The notes: generated by a model from the sequence alone, not told the origin. A stretch of DNA of 64,000 nucleotides from VXPQ01 sp965116435 (GCA_965116435.1 OZ220686.1:620001-684000); one strand, 5' to 3'. Positions 26,126 through 35,354 are shown, counted from the stretch's first letter. Made by a program: numbers and translations.

Positions 26126-27172
26126 TTGCATCTCTGCATGCCGGAAACGGATACGCTCTTGCCCGAACGGCCCGATACGCAACCCGCTATCGGGGATATT
26201 CCCGGCACGCTACGGGACATCCGGGCCGCAGTACATACGGAACTCGGCGTATTTCGCCGGTATTTTCGCGACGCCGTACGCGCCGACTCCCGCTTGCTCG
26301 ACAGGGTAACGCAGTACATGCTGCGGCAGAAGGGCAAGGAGATTCGCCCCATGCTCGTGCTCCTGTCGGCGAAAATGTGCGGGGGCGTCAACGAAACCGC
26401 ATACCGGGCGGCGGCGCTGGTCGAACTGATGCATACCGCCACCCTGATGCACGACGACGTGGTGGACGCCGCCGAACGCAGACGAAACGCCTTTTCCGTC
26501 AACGCCCTCTGGAAAAACAAGGTGGCCGTCCTGTTCGGCGATTTCCTGCTGAGCCGCGGCCTGTTGCTGTCGCTGCGGCACGGGGACTACGAACTGCTTC
26601 ATGCCCTCTCCAGCGCCGTCAGCCGCATGAGCGAGGGCGAGCTGCTGCAGATCGAAAAAACCCGTCGCCTCAATATCGACGAAAAAACGTATTTTCGGAT
26701 TATTTCCGACAAAACGGCTTCGCTTATCGCGGCCTGTATGGGATGCGGCGCCCTGAGCGCCGACGCCGACCGCAACGTACTGCACGCCATGCAGCAAGCC
26801 GGCGAACACCTGGGTCTGGCTTTCCAGATTCGGGACGATCTGTTCGATTACGGAACCCAGGACATCGGCAAACCGGTCGGCATTGACCTGCAGGAAAAGA
26901 AAATGACGCTCCCGCTCATTTACGCATTGGCGAACGCGCCTCCGAAGGAACGCCGCGACATGTTGCGCATTGTTCGTAAAAAAAGGAAAGGCCGCCGCGA
27001 CCGGCAGGCCGTATATGCGTATGTAGAACGCCGGGGAGGCATTGCGTATGCCCACCGAAAAATGCGCGAACACGCCGATAAAGCCCGCGCCTTGCTTGAG
27101 GATATGCCCCCGACCGAGGCCCGGAACGCCATGCTGGGCCTGGTCAATTACACGATACGACGAAACAAATAG
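26126..27172 (+). CDS. Polyprenyl diphosphate synthase (long-chain trans-isoprenyl type)
   Basis: The 348-residue protein (or 344 from the ATG at 26138) has both aspartate-rich motifs of trans-prenyltransferases: LMHDDVVDAAERRR (DDxxD) and FQIRDDLFDYGTQDIGKP. RQKGKEIRPMLVLLSAKMCG is the allyl-substrate region. It should extend farnesyl or geranylgeranyl diphosphate to the side chain of menaquinone (heptaprenyl/octaprenyl class); chain length cannot be fixed from sequence by eye. A Lys/Arg-rich insert (RKKRKGRRDRQ) precedes the last helix. Isoprenoid precursor genes ispD and ispF occur at the far end of the window. Confidence 0.92.
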   Translation: MHLCMPETDTLLPERPDTQPAIGDIPGTLRDIRAAVHTELGVFRRYFRDAVRADSRLLDRVTQYMLRQKGKEIRPMLVLLSAKMCGGVNETAYRAAALVELMHTATLMHDDVVDAAERRRNAFSVNALWKNKVAVLFGDFLLSRGLLLSLRHGDYELLHALSSAVSRMSEGELLQIEKTRRLNIDEKTYFRIISDKTASLIAACMGCGALSADADRNVLHAMQQAGEHLGLAFQIRDDLFDYGTQDIGKPVGIDLQEKKMTLPLIYALANAPPKERRDMLRIVRKKRKGRRDRQAVYAYVERRGGIAYAHRKMREHADKARALLEDMPPTEARNAMLGLVNYTIRRNK

Positions 27173-27227
27173 CAACCCGCGTGCGACACGCGTACCCACG
27201 ACGAACCCGTACTGCTGCGCCCGATCC

Positions 27228-28073
27228 ATGAACATCCCTGTACGCCCCCCGCTTCTTCGTGTATTCGGATGGGTTCTTCCCCTCCTGCTTGGCGGATGGC
27301 CTGTCCTGCAGGCGTCCGCACAAGATACCGGCCCGATGCTTGCCGAACTCCACGACCTCGCGAACGCCGCGCTGGAGGCCGCGAAACAGGCCACCGAGGC
27401 GCCGAACGTCGAAGCCGTCAAGGCGCATGCAGACCAGGTCTTTGAAGCCGTCTGGGGAACGCCCTCCGGGCTGACGGAAGAAAACGCGCCGGGCGGCGCC
27501 CACATGCACGGCTGGATGACGCGCTGGCAAGTAGCCTTCGGAGACTACGACCAGGCCTTCGCCGAACGATACGAATATGAAACGCCCGCGATCGACGACC
27601 CCGTGCAGCTGGGCATTATGGGCCGGGGACGATACGTGCGCCGCGTCATTGAAGACGCGATGCGGAGCAATTCGGCGGATCCGGCCATCGTTACGCACGG
27701 CCCCCATGTCGTGCATTCCCTGAACAACGTCATCGGGTGGATGCGCATCGACGACGGCGTTACGAAAGGGGAACGGCAGCCTCGGGTAGACCTCACCTAC
27801 GAATGGGATGCGCCCGTTGAATTCTGGATGTCCACCGCAGACACGGGCTGGCTCCACGAAGCGTTCGCGCAGGCCCTGAACATCCTGAAAACGGACTACG
27901 GAGACGATGCGGACATGGCGCGGAGCCATGCCGCCGACCTGGTCGATCTCCTCGAAAAAAGCCTGCAAGGGGTCGACGCCAACGGCAACGGCAGCATTGA
28001 GCCGGTCCGCATGGAAGGCGGCCTCCTGACCGCCTTGCAGCACGCCGGGTTCGCCGGCCTTGCAAGCCCGTGA
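27228..28073 (+). CDS. Hypothetical secreted protein
   Basis: The 281-residue product has a signal peptide (VFGWVLPLLLGGWPVLQASAQ) cleaved near ASAQ-D. The mature part is mostly helical, contains PMLAELHDLANAALEAAKQA early and VTHGPHVVHSLNNVIGWMRI centrally, and ends in DANGNGSIEPVRMEGG, which resembles an EF-hand-like or dockerin-like acidic loop. I do not recognise the family. It precedes the ThuA/sugar-dehydrogenase and cytochrome c genes in the same orientation, so it may be a periplasmic partner of that redox pair; this is inference from position only. Confidence 0.7.
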   Translation: MNIPVRPPLLRVFGWVLPLLLGGWPVLQASAQDTGPMLAELHDLANAALEAAKQATEAPNVEAVKAHADQVFEAVWGTPSGLTEENAPGGAHMHGWMTRWQVAFGDYDQAFAERYEYETPAIDDPVQLGIMGRGRYVRRVIEDAMRSNSADPAIVTHGPHVVHSLNNVIGWMRIDDGVTKGERQPRVDLTYEWDAPVEFWMSTADTGWLHEAFAQALNILKTDYGDDADMARSHAADLVDLLEKSLQGVDANGNGSIEPVRMEGGLLTALQHAGFAGLASP

Positions 28074-28159
28074 CCCGACGCCTTTTGCGCAGCATGCTTC
28101 CTTGCCCGGTTCTCGCCATCGTACGCACATACACAACCGTACCCAAACGGTACCGCCCC

Positions 28160-30628
28160 ATGAATACACGCCGGTTCGGTCTGTTCCTGCTCCTCGCATG
28201 CTGGTTTGGCGCCATGCAGATATCCTCTGCACACGCGCAGGATACGGACTTCCCGCCCCCCATCAACGAAGCGCTCGCCCCGGAAACGGTCGCGGAACGC
28301 GTGGCCGTCTCCGACGCCCGCGACCCCGTCCGCGTGCTGGCCGTAACCACCACGCACGGATTTCGGCATAGCTCCATCGACGCCATCCACGAGGTGCTTC
28401 CCGCCCTTGCCCGGACCACGGAATTCGAGTTCGATATCACCGAAGACCTTGCGCTCCTCACCGAGGACAACCTGGCCGAATACGACCTGCTCCTGTTCGC
28501 CAACGCCACCATCCGCGTTCGGACCGAAGCGCAGGCAGGCGACGAAAGCAGCGAAGCCGCCATCTACGGATTCACGTTTCAGACGCTGGAAGGCGCTATA
28601 GAGGCCTCCTTTTCCTTTGAAAATCTGGATAGCGACGCCCCGTCCGGCTCCGTGCTGACCGCGCCCGGCGCCCCGCCCATCCCGCTGGAGGATTTCCAGT
28701 ACGACCCGCCCATGCTGTCCTTCAGCTTCGATACGCAATCGGCGTACGGGCATATTTACGTGTCCGGCGAACTGACGCCCGACGCGTTCGACTCCGAATG
28801 GCGATCCGGCCTGGGCGACAGCGCCTTGCCGATCGCCGCCACCCGACTGAACCCGGAAGACACCGGGGTGCCGGACGGCATGACGGAAGAGCAACGCGAA
28901 GCGGTCCGCGCCTTTCTGGCCTCGGGCAAAGGGATCGCGGGCGCGCACGCTGCCCTGGACGCGCTATACGGATGGGATTGGTACCGGGAGATGGCGGGCG
29001 GCGGACTGTTCAAAAATCATCCCTGGACGCAATCCGTCCGCATCCGGATAGAAGAACCGGACCACCCCGCCGTGGCGCATTTCGGGGATGGCTTCCAGCT
29101 GCACGACGAAATCTACGTGCTGGATGCGAACCCTCGCTGGAACGTCCACGTGCTGGCCTCGCTCGACATGCAAAGCGTGGGCGTCGACGAAGGCCCCGCA
29201 AGCACCCTCGCCAACGATTATCCCGTCTCATGGCTTCAGGAATACGGCGGCGGGCGCGTTTTCTACACCACGCTGGGGCATTTCGAGGATGTCTGGACCA
29301 CGCCTGCCTTCGTGGAGCACCTGTTGCAGGGCATGCGGATCGCCGCCGGACGGCTCGACGCCAACATGGGAGATGGAAAACGAGCCTATGAAGTGCTGGC
29401 CGAAGACGTATGGCCCGACGATATCGCCGTGGACGACAATGGCCATGTCTGGATTGCCGAATTGCGCGGCAAGATACACCGCTACGACGCCGACACGGGC
29501 GAAACGCGGCAAATTGCGCATCTTGATGGCCCCGACCCCACCAATGTCGAGCATGGCTTGCTGGGCATTGAGGTCGATCCGGCTTTCTACGAGGGCGAGC
29601 CGTACGTCTACCTGTTCTACACGGAGCCAAAAACCTTCACCAATACGCTCTCGCGGTTTACGTACAGGGACGATATGCTGGACCTGTCCAGCGAAAAGGT
29701 GCTGTTGCGCGTACCCACGGAGCCGCAGTGTTGCCACCAGGCCGGCGACATAGAATGGGGTCCCGACGGGTCGCTGTACCTGTCTACCGGGGATACGGGC
29801 ATGTCCGAAGTGCGCCCGCAATGGGAGATTCCGCAGGAACGCATCGACGCCTTCATGGCCCGCCACGACTTGGCCCGAATACACTGGACGCGCCTGGTGG
29901 ACTCCGAACGCAGCGCGCAAAACCTGCAGGACCTGCGCGGCAAAATCCTGCGCATCCATAAAGACGGCTCGATTCCGAAAGACAATCCCTTTTTCGGCCA
30001 GCCTGGCGTACGCTGGGAAATCTATGCCTATGGCCTGCGCAATCCGTACCGGTTCAAGGTAGATCACGAAACGGGCGCCCTCTACATCGGCGTCGTCGGC
30101 CCCGACGCGGGCTTCGATTACGACGAGTACAACATTTCGGAAACAGGCGGCGAAAACTTCGGGTGGCCGCGCAATCTGGGCAAGCTGTTCTACAACGAAA
30201 TCACGCCCGAACATATTCCGGACTTCGTGCCGCCGATATGGGAATACACGTACGAATCCGGCGGACGATCGGCCACGGTCGGCCCCATCTATCGCCACGA
30301 AGGCGCGGGCGGCTTCCCCAACCTCTTGCAGAACGGCCTGTTCGTCTACGACTGGTCCCGCCGCTGGATCAAATGGGGACGCATTGGCGACGGCGTCTTC
30401 GAGAGCGACGTGGAGCAAAGCGCGAAAAACACGCCGCTGGCCCTGCGCCTTCCCACAAAGCGCCTGCTGGACATCAAGACATTCGACGTGCTGACGCGGA
30501 CGGCGCCCATTTCCATGGAAACGGGGCCGGACGGCAGCATTTACGTGGCGGAGTTCGACGGATTCTGGAACCCCGGACCGAATGCCCGCCTTACCCGATA
30601 CCGCTGGATACCAAACACGAACGAATAA
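28160..30628 (+). CDS. Secreted ThuA-domain / glucose-sorbosone dehydrogenase-like fusion protein
   Basis: From the ATG at 28160 the product is 822 residues and starts with a signal peptide (FGLFLLLACWFGAMQISSAHA). A GTG at 28070 overlapping the previous stop would add 30 residues. Residues about 50-400 form a ThuA-like class-I glutamine amidotransferase-fold domain (VLAVTTTHGFRHSSIDAIHE; GIAGAHAALDALYGWDWY; FYTTLGHFEDVW). From about 410 a six-bladed glucose/sorbosone-dehydrogenase propeller follows (DIAVDDNGHVWIAELRGKIH; GLLGIEVDPAFYE; YAYGLRNPYRFKVD). Such propellers oxidise sugars with PQQ. The cytochrome c gene follows 11 bp later and may accept the electrons. Confidence 0.85.
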   Translation: MNTRRFGLFLLLACWFGAMQISSAHAQDTDFPPPINEALAPETVAERVAVSDARDPVRVLAVTTTHGFRHSSIDAIHEVLPALARTTEFEFDITEDLALLTEDNLAEYDLLLFANATIRVRTEAQAGDESSEAAIYGFTFQTLEGAIEASFSFENLDSDAPSGSVLTAPGAPPIPLEDFQYDPPMLSFSFDTQSAYGHIYVSGELTPDAFDSEWRSGLGDSALPIAATRLNPEDTGVPDGMTEEQREAVRAFLASGKGIAGAHAALDALYGWDWYREMAGGGLFKNHPWTQSVRIRIEEPDHPAVAHFGDGFQLHDEIYVLDANPRWNVHVLASLDMQSVGVDEGPASTLANDYPVSWLQEYGGGRVFYTTLGHFEDVWTTPAFVEHLLQGMRIAAGRLDANMGDGKRAYEVLAEDVWPDDIAVDDNGHVWIAELRGKIHRYDADTGETRQIAHLDGPDPTNVEHGLLGIEVDPAFYEGEPYVYLFYTEPKTFTNTLSRFTYRDDMLDLSSEKVLLRVPTEPQCCHQAGDIEWGPDGSLYLSTGDTGMSEVRPQWEIPQERIDAFMARHDLARIHWTRLVDSERSAQNLQDLRGKILRIHKDGSIPKDNPFFGQPGVRWEIYAYGLRNPYRFKVDHETGALYIGVVGPDAGFDYDEYNISETGGENFGWPRNLGKLFYNEITPEHIPDFVPPIWEYTYESGGRSATVGPIYRHEGAGGFPNLLQNGLFVYDWSRRWIKWGRIGDGVFESDVEQSAKNTPLALRLPTKRLLDIKTFDVLTRTAPISMETGPDGSIYVAEFDGFWNPGPNARLTRYRWIPNTNE

Positions 30629-30639
30629 TTTTTCGGACC

Positions 30640-31356
30640 ATGAAGCCGTTTGCACACCGCGCAGCAGGAACGAAGCAGCGCAACCGTTCCCGGCGCTCCG
30701 GACATCCCTTGCATGGCGCCGCCGCACCTTCTCCGCGGCGGAAGAAACGCGCCGTGCTTCTCCTCGCAAGCCTCGTTGGCGTCGTCGGTTCCGGGGCCAT
30801 CTTCATGGATATGCCGGCGCCCTCCAGCCAAGCAAACCCGGGTTCGGAATATGCTGAAACCAGCGCGATCCCGGCCTTGCAGGACGGGGCGGAGATTTAC
30901 CAGGCCCGCTGCTTGTCGTGCCACCAGGGGAACGGCGGCGGCGTGCCGGGCGTGTTTCCCCCGCTCACCGGAACCGAATGGGTAACCGGCGACGAAGAGG
31001 TGCTTATCCGCATCGTGCTGAACGGCATGACCGGAGAAATCGAAGTGAACGGCATGACGTACGGCGGCGTAATGCCCCCCTGGGGCGCCTTCCTGAGCGA
31101 CGACGAGGTCGCAGCCCTGCTCACCTATATCCGCACGGAATGGAATAACAACGCCAGCGAGGTCGCGCCGGAAACGGTGGCGGCGGTGCGGGAGGCCGTT
31201 GGAAACCGTACGGAACCCTGGACGGGCGCCGAACTCGAGGCGATCCGGGAAGTAAACGCAGAAGCCGCGCAAGCGAAGGCGGCGGAGAAAGCACCCGGAA
31301 AAACGCCCGAAAAAACAACAGCGGAGACCACCGCCGAAGAGCAGGGCACGAAGTAG
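30640..31356 (+). CDS. Exported c-type cytochrome
   Basis: The 238-residue protein has a long basic N-terminus and one hydrophobic segment (AVLLLASLVGVVGSGAIF), serving as signal or anchor. A single class-I cytochrome domain follows: haem-binding CLSCH in GAEIYQARCLSCHQGNGGG and probable axial Met in GVMPPWGAFLSDDEV. The last about 30 residues are Ala/Lys/Glu/Thr repeats (EKAPGKTPEKTTAETTAEEQ), likely a flexible tail. It lies 11 bp behind the sugar-dehydrogenase fusion gene. In related proteins the ThuA, dehydrogenase and cytochrome modules occur in one chain, so this is probably the electron acceptor. Confidence 0.88.
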   Translation: MKPFAHRAAGTKQRNRSRRSGHPLHGAAAPSPRRKKRAVLLLASLVGVVGSGAIFMDMPAPSSQANPGSEYAETSAIPALQDGAEIYQARCLSCHQGNGGGVPGVFPPLTGTEWVTGDEEVLIRIVLNGMTGEIEVNGMTYGGVMPPWGAFLSDDEVAALLTYIRTEWNNNASEVAPETVAAVREAVGNRTEPWTGAELEAIREVNAEAAQAKAAEKAPGKTPEKTTAETTAEEQGTK

Positions 31357-31441
31357 GAAACGCTCCTCTTGTCAAGCCCGTGGCGATCAGGGCGCTCCGG
31401 AAGATTATACCGGAGGAGTATAGGAGGGTTATACCGGCGGA

Positions 31442-31885
31442 TTACATCAGCGGGAAGCGGCTCGACAGCATCAGGACGAGCACGAACAGCCAAAGCAGGT
31501 GCCCGGCTCCAACGCTCATGGAGAGCCGCTTGCTGGCGGCCAGCCGGGTCGCTTCTTCGCCCGGAGAGGACGCAACCTTCCAGGCAGGGCGTATCGCCAG
31601 GAAATGGATCCCCACGAGAATGAGCATGAACAGCAGGCTCGTGTGGTATTCCGGACCGTAAGCAGAAAACCCGCCTCCGATCAAAAACGCAACCAGGCCG
31701 AAAAGCAGCGTAAGCGCCGCGAATACGCCAGCAACGCCAACGGCCCGGGTTCCCGTCTCGCGCAACGCCGCGTCGGACGAAGAAACGGCGGCGCGGGCAA
31801 GGCGGCCCAGAAGCAGCGCCACACCGAACCATCCGGCGGCGGTTATGATGTGAAGCAGTACGAAAATATTTTTGATCGTCAGCAT
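31442..31885 (-). CDS. Small four-helix integral membrane protein
   Basis: From MLTIKNIFVLLHIITAAGWF the product is 147 residues with four hydrophobic segments (about 6-28, 46-72, 80-100 and 122-145). The histidines in LLHIITAAGWFG and LVGIHFLAI recall small haem-binding or CopD/DUF2269-like membrane proteins, but I cannot assign a family firmly. Upstream in-frame residues (MRRTRQRNPG...) lack conservation cues and were left out. It converges with the cytochrome c gene across 85 bp that contain two copies of TTATACCGG. Confidence 0.6.
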   Translation of the reverse strand: MLTIKNIFVLLHIITAAGWFGVALLLGRLARAAVSSSDAALRETGTRAVGVAGVFAALTLLFGLVAFLIGGGFSAYGPEYHTSLLFMLILVGIHFLAIRPAWKVASSPGEEATRLAASKRLSMSVGAGHLLWLFVLVLMLSSRFPLM

Positions 31886-32024
31886 GGCGGCGCAGGGAAT
31901 GGGTATGTGATACGCAACAGGGTATGGGCCGGGATTACGCTGGCGCGTGCGGCGCAACCCGAACAGGAAACAATACGACCTGTAATACTACGTACCGCAA
32001 TTTTTGATCTGGACTATTTCCGTC

Positions 32025-32053
32025 TTGAACAATGGTCAGGCGCATAGTATATT
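32025..32053 (+). promoter_or_regulatory. Sigma-70-like promoter upstream of the Calx-beta protein
   Basis: TTGAAC at 32025-32030 and TATATT at 32048-32053 are separated by exactly 17 bp. Transcription from here would begin about 50 bp before the ATG at 32113, supporting that codon rather than 32427 as the start of the surface-protein gene. Confidence 0.5.
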
Positions 32054-32112
32054 ATGGCGCATGCAGGGTATGTTGAATACAAGGATACGCTGAACAAAAC
32101 CAGAGGCCAGCA

Positions 32113-32426
32113 ATGATTTCTTCGTTTCTTTGGGAGAACGATTTTGCAAATGATTCCGCCAACGTGAGGGGGGGGGGCTATCCTGTAAATCAGGCGCTGC
32201 TTCGGCGAGGTGGCGCGGCCTTTTCGCTTGGGTCTCTGCGAAAGGCGCCGCAAGATGCTTCACAGGCACTGCTTCGGCGCAGCGGCGCACCCTTTCCGCT
32301 CGCCGCCTTCTATGGATAGCGTGGCTGTTTGCGCTGTGTATCGTATGGGGACCGGTCTCCGAGGCCGCCGCGCAGGCCACCCTGTCTATCAGCGGGCCTG
32401 CGGACGCAAACGAGGGAGATTCGGGC
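32113..32426 (+). other. Out-of-frame 5' region of the Calx-beta gene with a ten-G tract
   Basis: An ATG at 32113, preceded by AGAGG, opens a frame beginning MISSFLWENDFANDSANVR that meets ten consecutive G at 32168-32177. In the frame of the downstream 939-residue gene, the stop-free stretch 32178-32426 encodes RRLLWIAWLFALCIVWGP then VSEAAAQATLSISGP, which reads as a signal peptide and the beginning of a Calx-beta domain. It has no ATG in that frame. Adding one G (11) or removing two (8) would join the ATG to this segment and the main gene. The tract therefore looks like a phase-variable switch or a homopolymer miscall. A 38-bp direct repeat also lies here (32191-32228 and 32263-32300). Confidence 0.6.
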
Positions 32427-35246
32427 ATGAGCACCTTTACCTACACGGTGACCCTGTCACAGGCGGTATCAAGCTCTGTGACTTGGCGGATCTGCTTCAC
32501 TGGCACGGCGACCATCAGTACGGCACCGGGTTGGAGCTCAGGTGCAGATTATCGGGGGAGATCGGGGCCTTTATCCACTGGAACCTCCTGCTTCCTTTCA
32601 AGTCATAACACGGGCACGCTTACAAGGGATCAAATAGGCTTCCAGGTACGGGGCGACACCGACGTTGAGCCCGACGAGACGGTGATCGCAACGTTGACGT
32701 TAAGCGGCACCCCTCCTGACGGCGTCACCCTCGGCACATCGACCCATACCCACACAATCCTCAACGACGACACCGTAGCCCTCCCTGAGGTCACTATTGC
32801 GGCGGGATCGTCTTCCGTGACTGAGGGCGATCCGGCCAGCTTCACGGTGACGGCCAGCCCTGCGCCGGCCTCGGCCCTCACCGTCAAACTGACCGTGAGC
32901 GAGAGCGGCAACTTCGCAACCTCTGGCGAGACCGGCAGCAGCAAGACGGTTTCCGTACCCACGTCCGGCTCCGCTACTCACTCTGTCTCCACCGAGAACG
33001 ACAATAGGGACGAGAGCAACGGCAGCGTGACGGTGACCGTAAACGCGGGCACGGGCTATACGGTGGGCAGTTCTTCCAACTCCGCGACGGTGACCGTGAA
33101 CGACAACGACACGGCGGGAGTGACCGTATCGCAGACCGCACGCACGGTCGCAGAGAACGGAGGCACCGCGACGTACACCGTGGGCCTGGACACGCGGCCG
33201 GCGGGGCAAGTGATCATCACCGCGACCGCCGGAGGCGCAGCGTTCGTAGACGGTCCGGGCGGGAATGCGAAGCCAAAGGCAAAAGATACGCTGACGTTCA
33301 CGACAAGCACGTGGAGCACGGCGCAGACGGTGACGATCACGGGCCAGAACGACAACATCGTGAATACGGGCGGCGAGCGCACCCGTACGATCACGCACAC
33401 GATCGAGGCGGGTGACGGGGACGGCCAGAAGTATCGTCCGGTGTCCTTCTCGTCATTATCTATTCCCAGCGTGACGGTAACGGTGACGGACGACGATGCG
33501 CCGTCGGTCACCGCACAACTTAGTTCCGGCAGCGGTGCTACCACCTTGCCTGAAGGCGCAGTCATCTATTTCTCTTTATATTTAAGCAAGGCGTTGGGCA
33601 ACAGCGAGACGGCAACGGTGCCGCTGACCATCGGTGGCACCGCCACGCTCGGGACGGACTACCGGCTGGCCTGCAGGTCTTTGCAATCATCAGTGGTCGC
33701 CACCTGTAGCGGCCTCAACGGTAACAGTCCTTCGATAACCTTCGACGGTGCGATCTTGAAGGGTCGCCGCCGTGTCGCGGGGCCGCTGCATCTGGAGACC
33801 CTTGGGGACAACCTGTCTGAGTCGAACGAGACGGTGACGCTGTCACTCGGCGGCAGCACCCAAACGACGACGATCACCGATGCACCGTCTTCGGTAACGC
33901 TGTCCTTCCTTCGCGCCGCCTTCGCCGCCACTGAAGGTGCAGATGTTTTCCAACCGACCTTTGATGTGATTCCGGCGAGCGGACGCGATATTACGGTTCC
34001 GCTGATCTTTACGGACATCACTGCGACGGGCGGCGCGGACTATACACCGGTTAGCCAACTGGTCTTCGAGGCGAACGGCCGTACCCGCTACTCCATTGAC
34101 ATTCCCATCCTTGAGGACACGGCCTTTGAAGGGGATGAGACCTTCAAGGTGGCCATCGACACGGCGAGCCTGCCGGCGGGCGTCACGGCGGGGTCGATCA
34201 CCGAGGCGACGCTCACCATCGAGGACAACGATGTCGCGCCCGTCGCCACGGCGTCCTTCGCGGCGGTCTCTTCGAGCGCGGCCGAGAGCGCCGGCACGCA
34301 CAATGTGACGGTCAACATCTCCCCGGCGCCTTCGGGCGGCTTCTCGCTCGGCTACAGCGTCTCCGGCACCGCGACGGCGGGCAGCGGTAACGACTTCACC
34401 ATCCAGAACGCAGGTTCGCTGACGATCGCCGCCGGGGCGAGCGCCGCAGACATCCCTGTTGCCATCAACGACGACAGCGCCGTTGAGAACGCCGAGACGG
34501 TCATCCTGACCCTTACCCGCGGCGCGGGCTACACGCTGGGCAGTGCGACGACCCACACGCTCACCATCACCGACAACGACGATTCGACAGGCCCAGGTGT
34601 CGGCGGTGGCGGAAACGACCCGACCCAGATTACGCTGGCCGTATATCCGAATCCCATCTACGAAGGCCGAAGAGCCACCATCCACGCTGAACTGGCGCAT
34701 ACCGTACCCAGCGTGGTGACCCTGCCCCTTGTCTTCACCACAGACGACGCCGAAGCAGGCGACTACGTGGCCCTCGCAACCATCGTCATTGACGCAAACG
34801 AACCCTTCGGAACGGATTGGATCCTCACCACGAAGGACGACGACATGGAGGACGAAACGTTCACGGTAACGTTCGGAGCCTTGCCCGCCGGTTTTTCGAG
34901 AGGGACGCCCGCGTCTGTGGACGTGATCATCTCGGAAGACGAAAACGTAACGTCGATAGAATCTCCCGAAGGGGAACTCCCGGAGGCGTTTGCCCTGAGC
35001 CAGAACTATCCGAATCCGTTCAACCCCTCGACGGCAATTGAATATGAGCTCCCCGCCCCGCAACACGTCCGCCTCGAGGTATTCGACGCCACCGGTCGAA
35101 GCGTAGGCGTACTGGTAAACGGGATCCGCCCGGCAGGAACGCATACGGTACGCTTCGGCGCGGACAACCTGCCGTCCGGCCTGTACGTCTACCGGCTCCA
35201 GGCGAACGGAGAAACGCGCACACGGAAAATGACGCTGCTGCGGTAG
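32427..35246 (+). CDS. Calx-beta-domain surface protein with T9SS C-terminal sorting domain
   Basis: The in-frame part with an ATG is 939 residues, but the coding sense extends upstream to a signal peptide (see the region before it). It contains about six to seven Calx-beta-like modules, seen as recurring DETV/ETVTLTL and TVTVNDND or TLTITDNDD endings that bind calcium. The last about 80 residues are a type IX secretion sorting domain: SQNYPNPFNPSTAIEYELP, then LEVFDATGRSVGVLVNG and LPSGLYVYRLQANGETRTRK. The protein should cross the outer membrane by T9SS and be surface-attached or released. Codon and base use is slightly less GC-rich than neighbours in the middle section. A second copy of the last 27 codons follows. 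Confidence 0.85.
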   Translation: MSTFTYTVTLSQAVSSSVTWRICFTGTATISTAPGWSSGADYRGRSGPLSTGTSCFLSSHNTGTLTRDQIGFQVRGDTDVEPDETVIATLTLSGTPPDGVTLGTSTHTHTILNDDTVALPEVTIAAGSSSVTEGDPASFTVTASPAPASALTVKLTVSESGNFATSGETGSSKTVSVPTSGSATHSVSTENDNRDESNGSVTVTVNAGTGYTVGSSSNSATVTVNDNDTAGVTVSQTARTVAENGGTATYTVGLDTRPAGQVIITATAGGAAFVDGPGGNAKPKAKDTLTFTTSTWSTAQTVTITGQNDNIVNTGGERTRTITHTIEAGDGDGQKYRPVSFSSLSIPSVTVTVTDDDAPSVTAQLSSGSGATTLPEGAVIYFSLYLSKALGNSETATVPLTIGGTATLGTDYRLACRSLQSSVVATCSGLNGNSPSITFDGAILKGRRRVAGPLHLETLGDNLSESNETVTLSLGGSTQTTTITDAPSSVTLSFLRAAFAATEGADVFQPTFDVIPASGRDITVPLIFTDITATGGADYTPVSQLVFEANGRTRYSIDIPILEDTAFEGDETFKVAIDTASLPAGVTAGSITEATLTIEDNDVAPVATASFAAVSSSAAESAGTHNVTVNISPAPSGGFSLGYSVSGTATAGSGNDFTIQNAGSLTIAAGASAADIPVAINDDSAVENAETVILTLTRGAGYTLGSATTHTLTITDNDDSTGPGVGGGGNDPTQITLAVYPNPIYEGRRATIHAELAHTVPSVVTLPLVFTTDDAEAGDYVALATIVIDANEPFGTDWILTTKDDDMEDETFTVTFGALPAGFSRGTPASVDVIISEDENVTSIESPEGELPEAFALSQNYPNPFNPSTAIEYELPAPQHVRLEVFDATGRSVGVLVNGIRPAGTHTVRFGADNLPSGLYVYRLQANGETRTRKMTLLR

Positions 35247-35270
35247 GGCAGGGGAGAAGTGGTAGCATAG

Positions 35271-35354
35271 AATAACCTGCCTTCCGGCCTGTACGTCTAT
35301 CGCCTCCAAGCGACCGGAGAAACGCGCACACGGAAAATGACGTTGCTGCGGTAG
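35271..35354 (+). pseudogene. Orphan duplicate of the T9SS sorting-signal end
   Basis: Bases 35271-35354 encode NNLPSGLYVYRLQATGETRT and RKMTLLR-stop, a near copy of the final codons of the upstream protein (35163-35246), shifted by 108 bp. There is no start codon or preceding domain. It could be the relic of a second surface-protein gene or a short duplication that a frame change at the first stop could join. The remaining gap to hemY (35355-35661) shows a possible Bacteroidota -7 box (TATGTTTG near 35600) and nothing else I can name. Confidence 0.8.
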
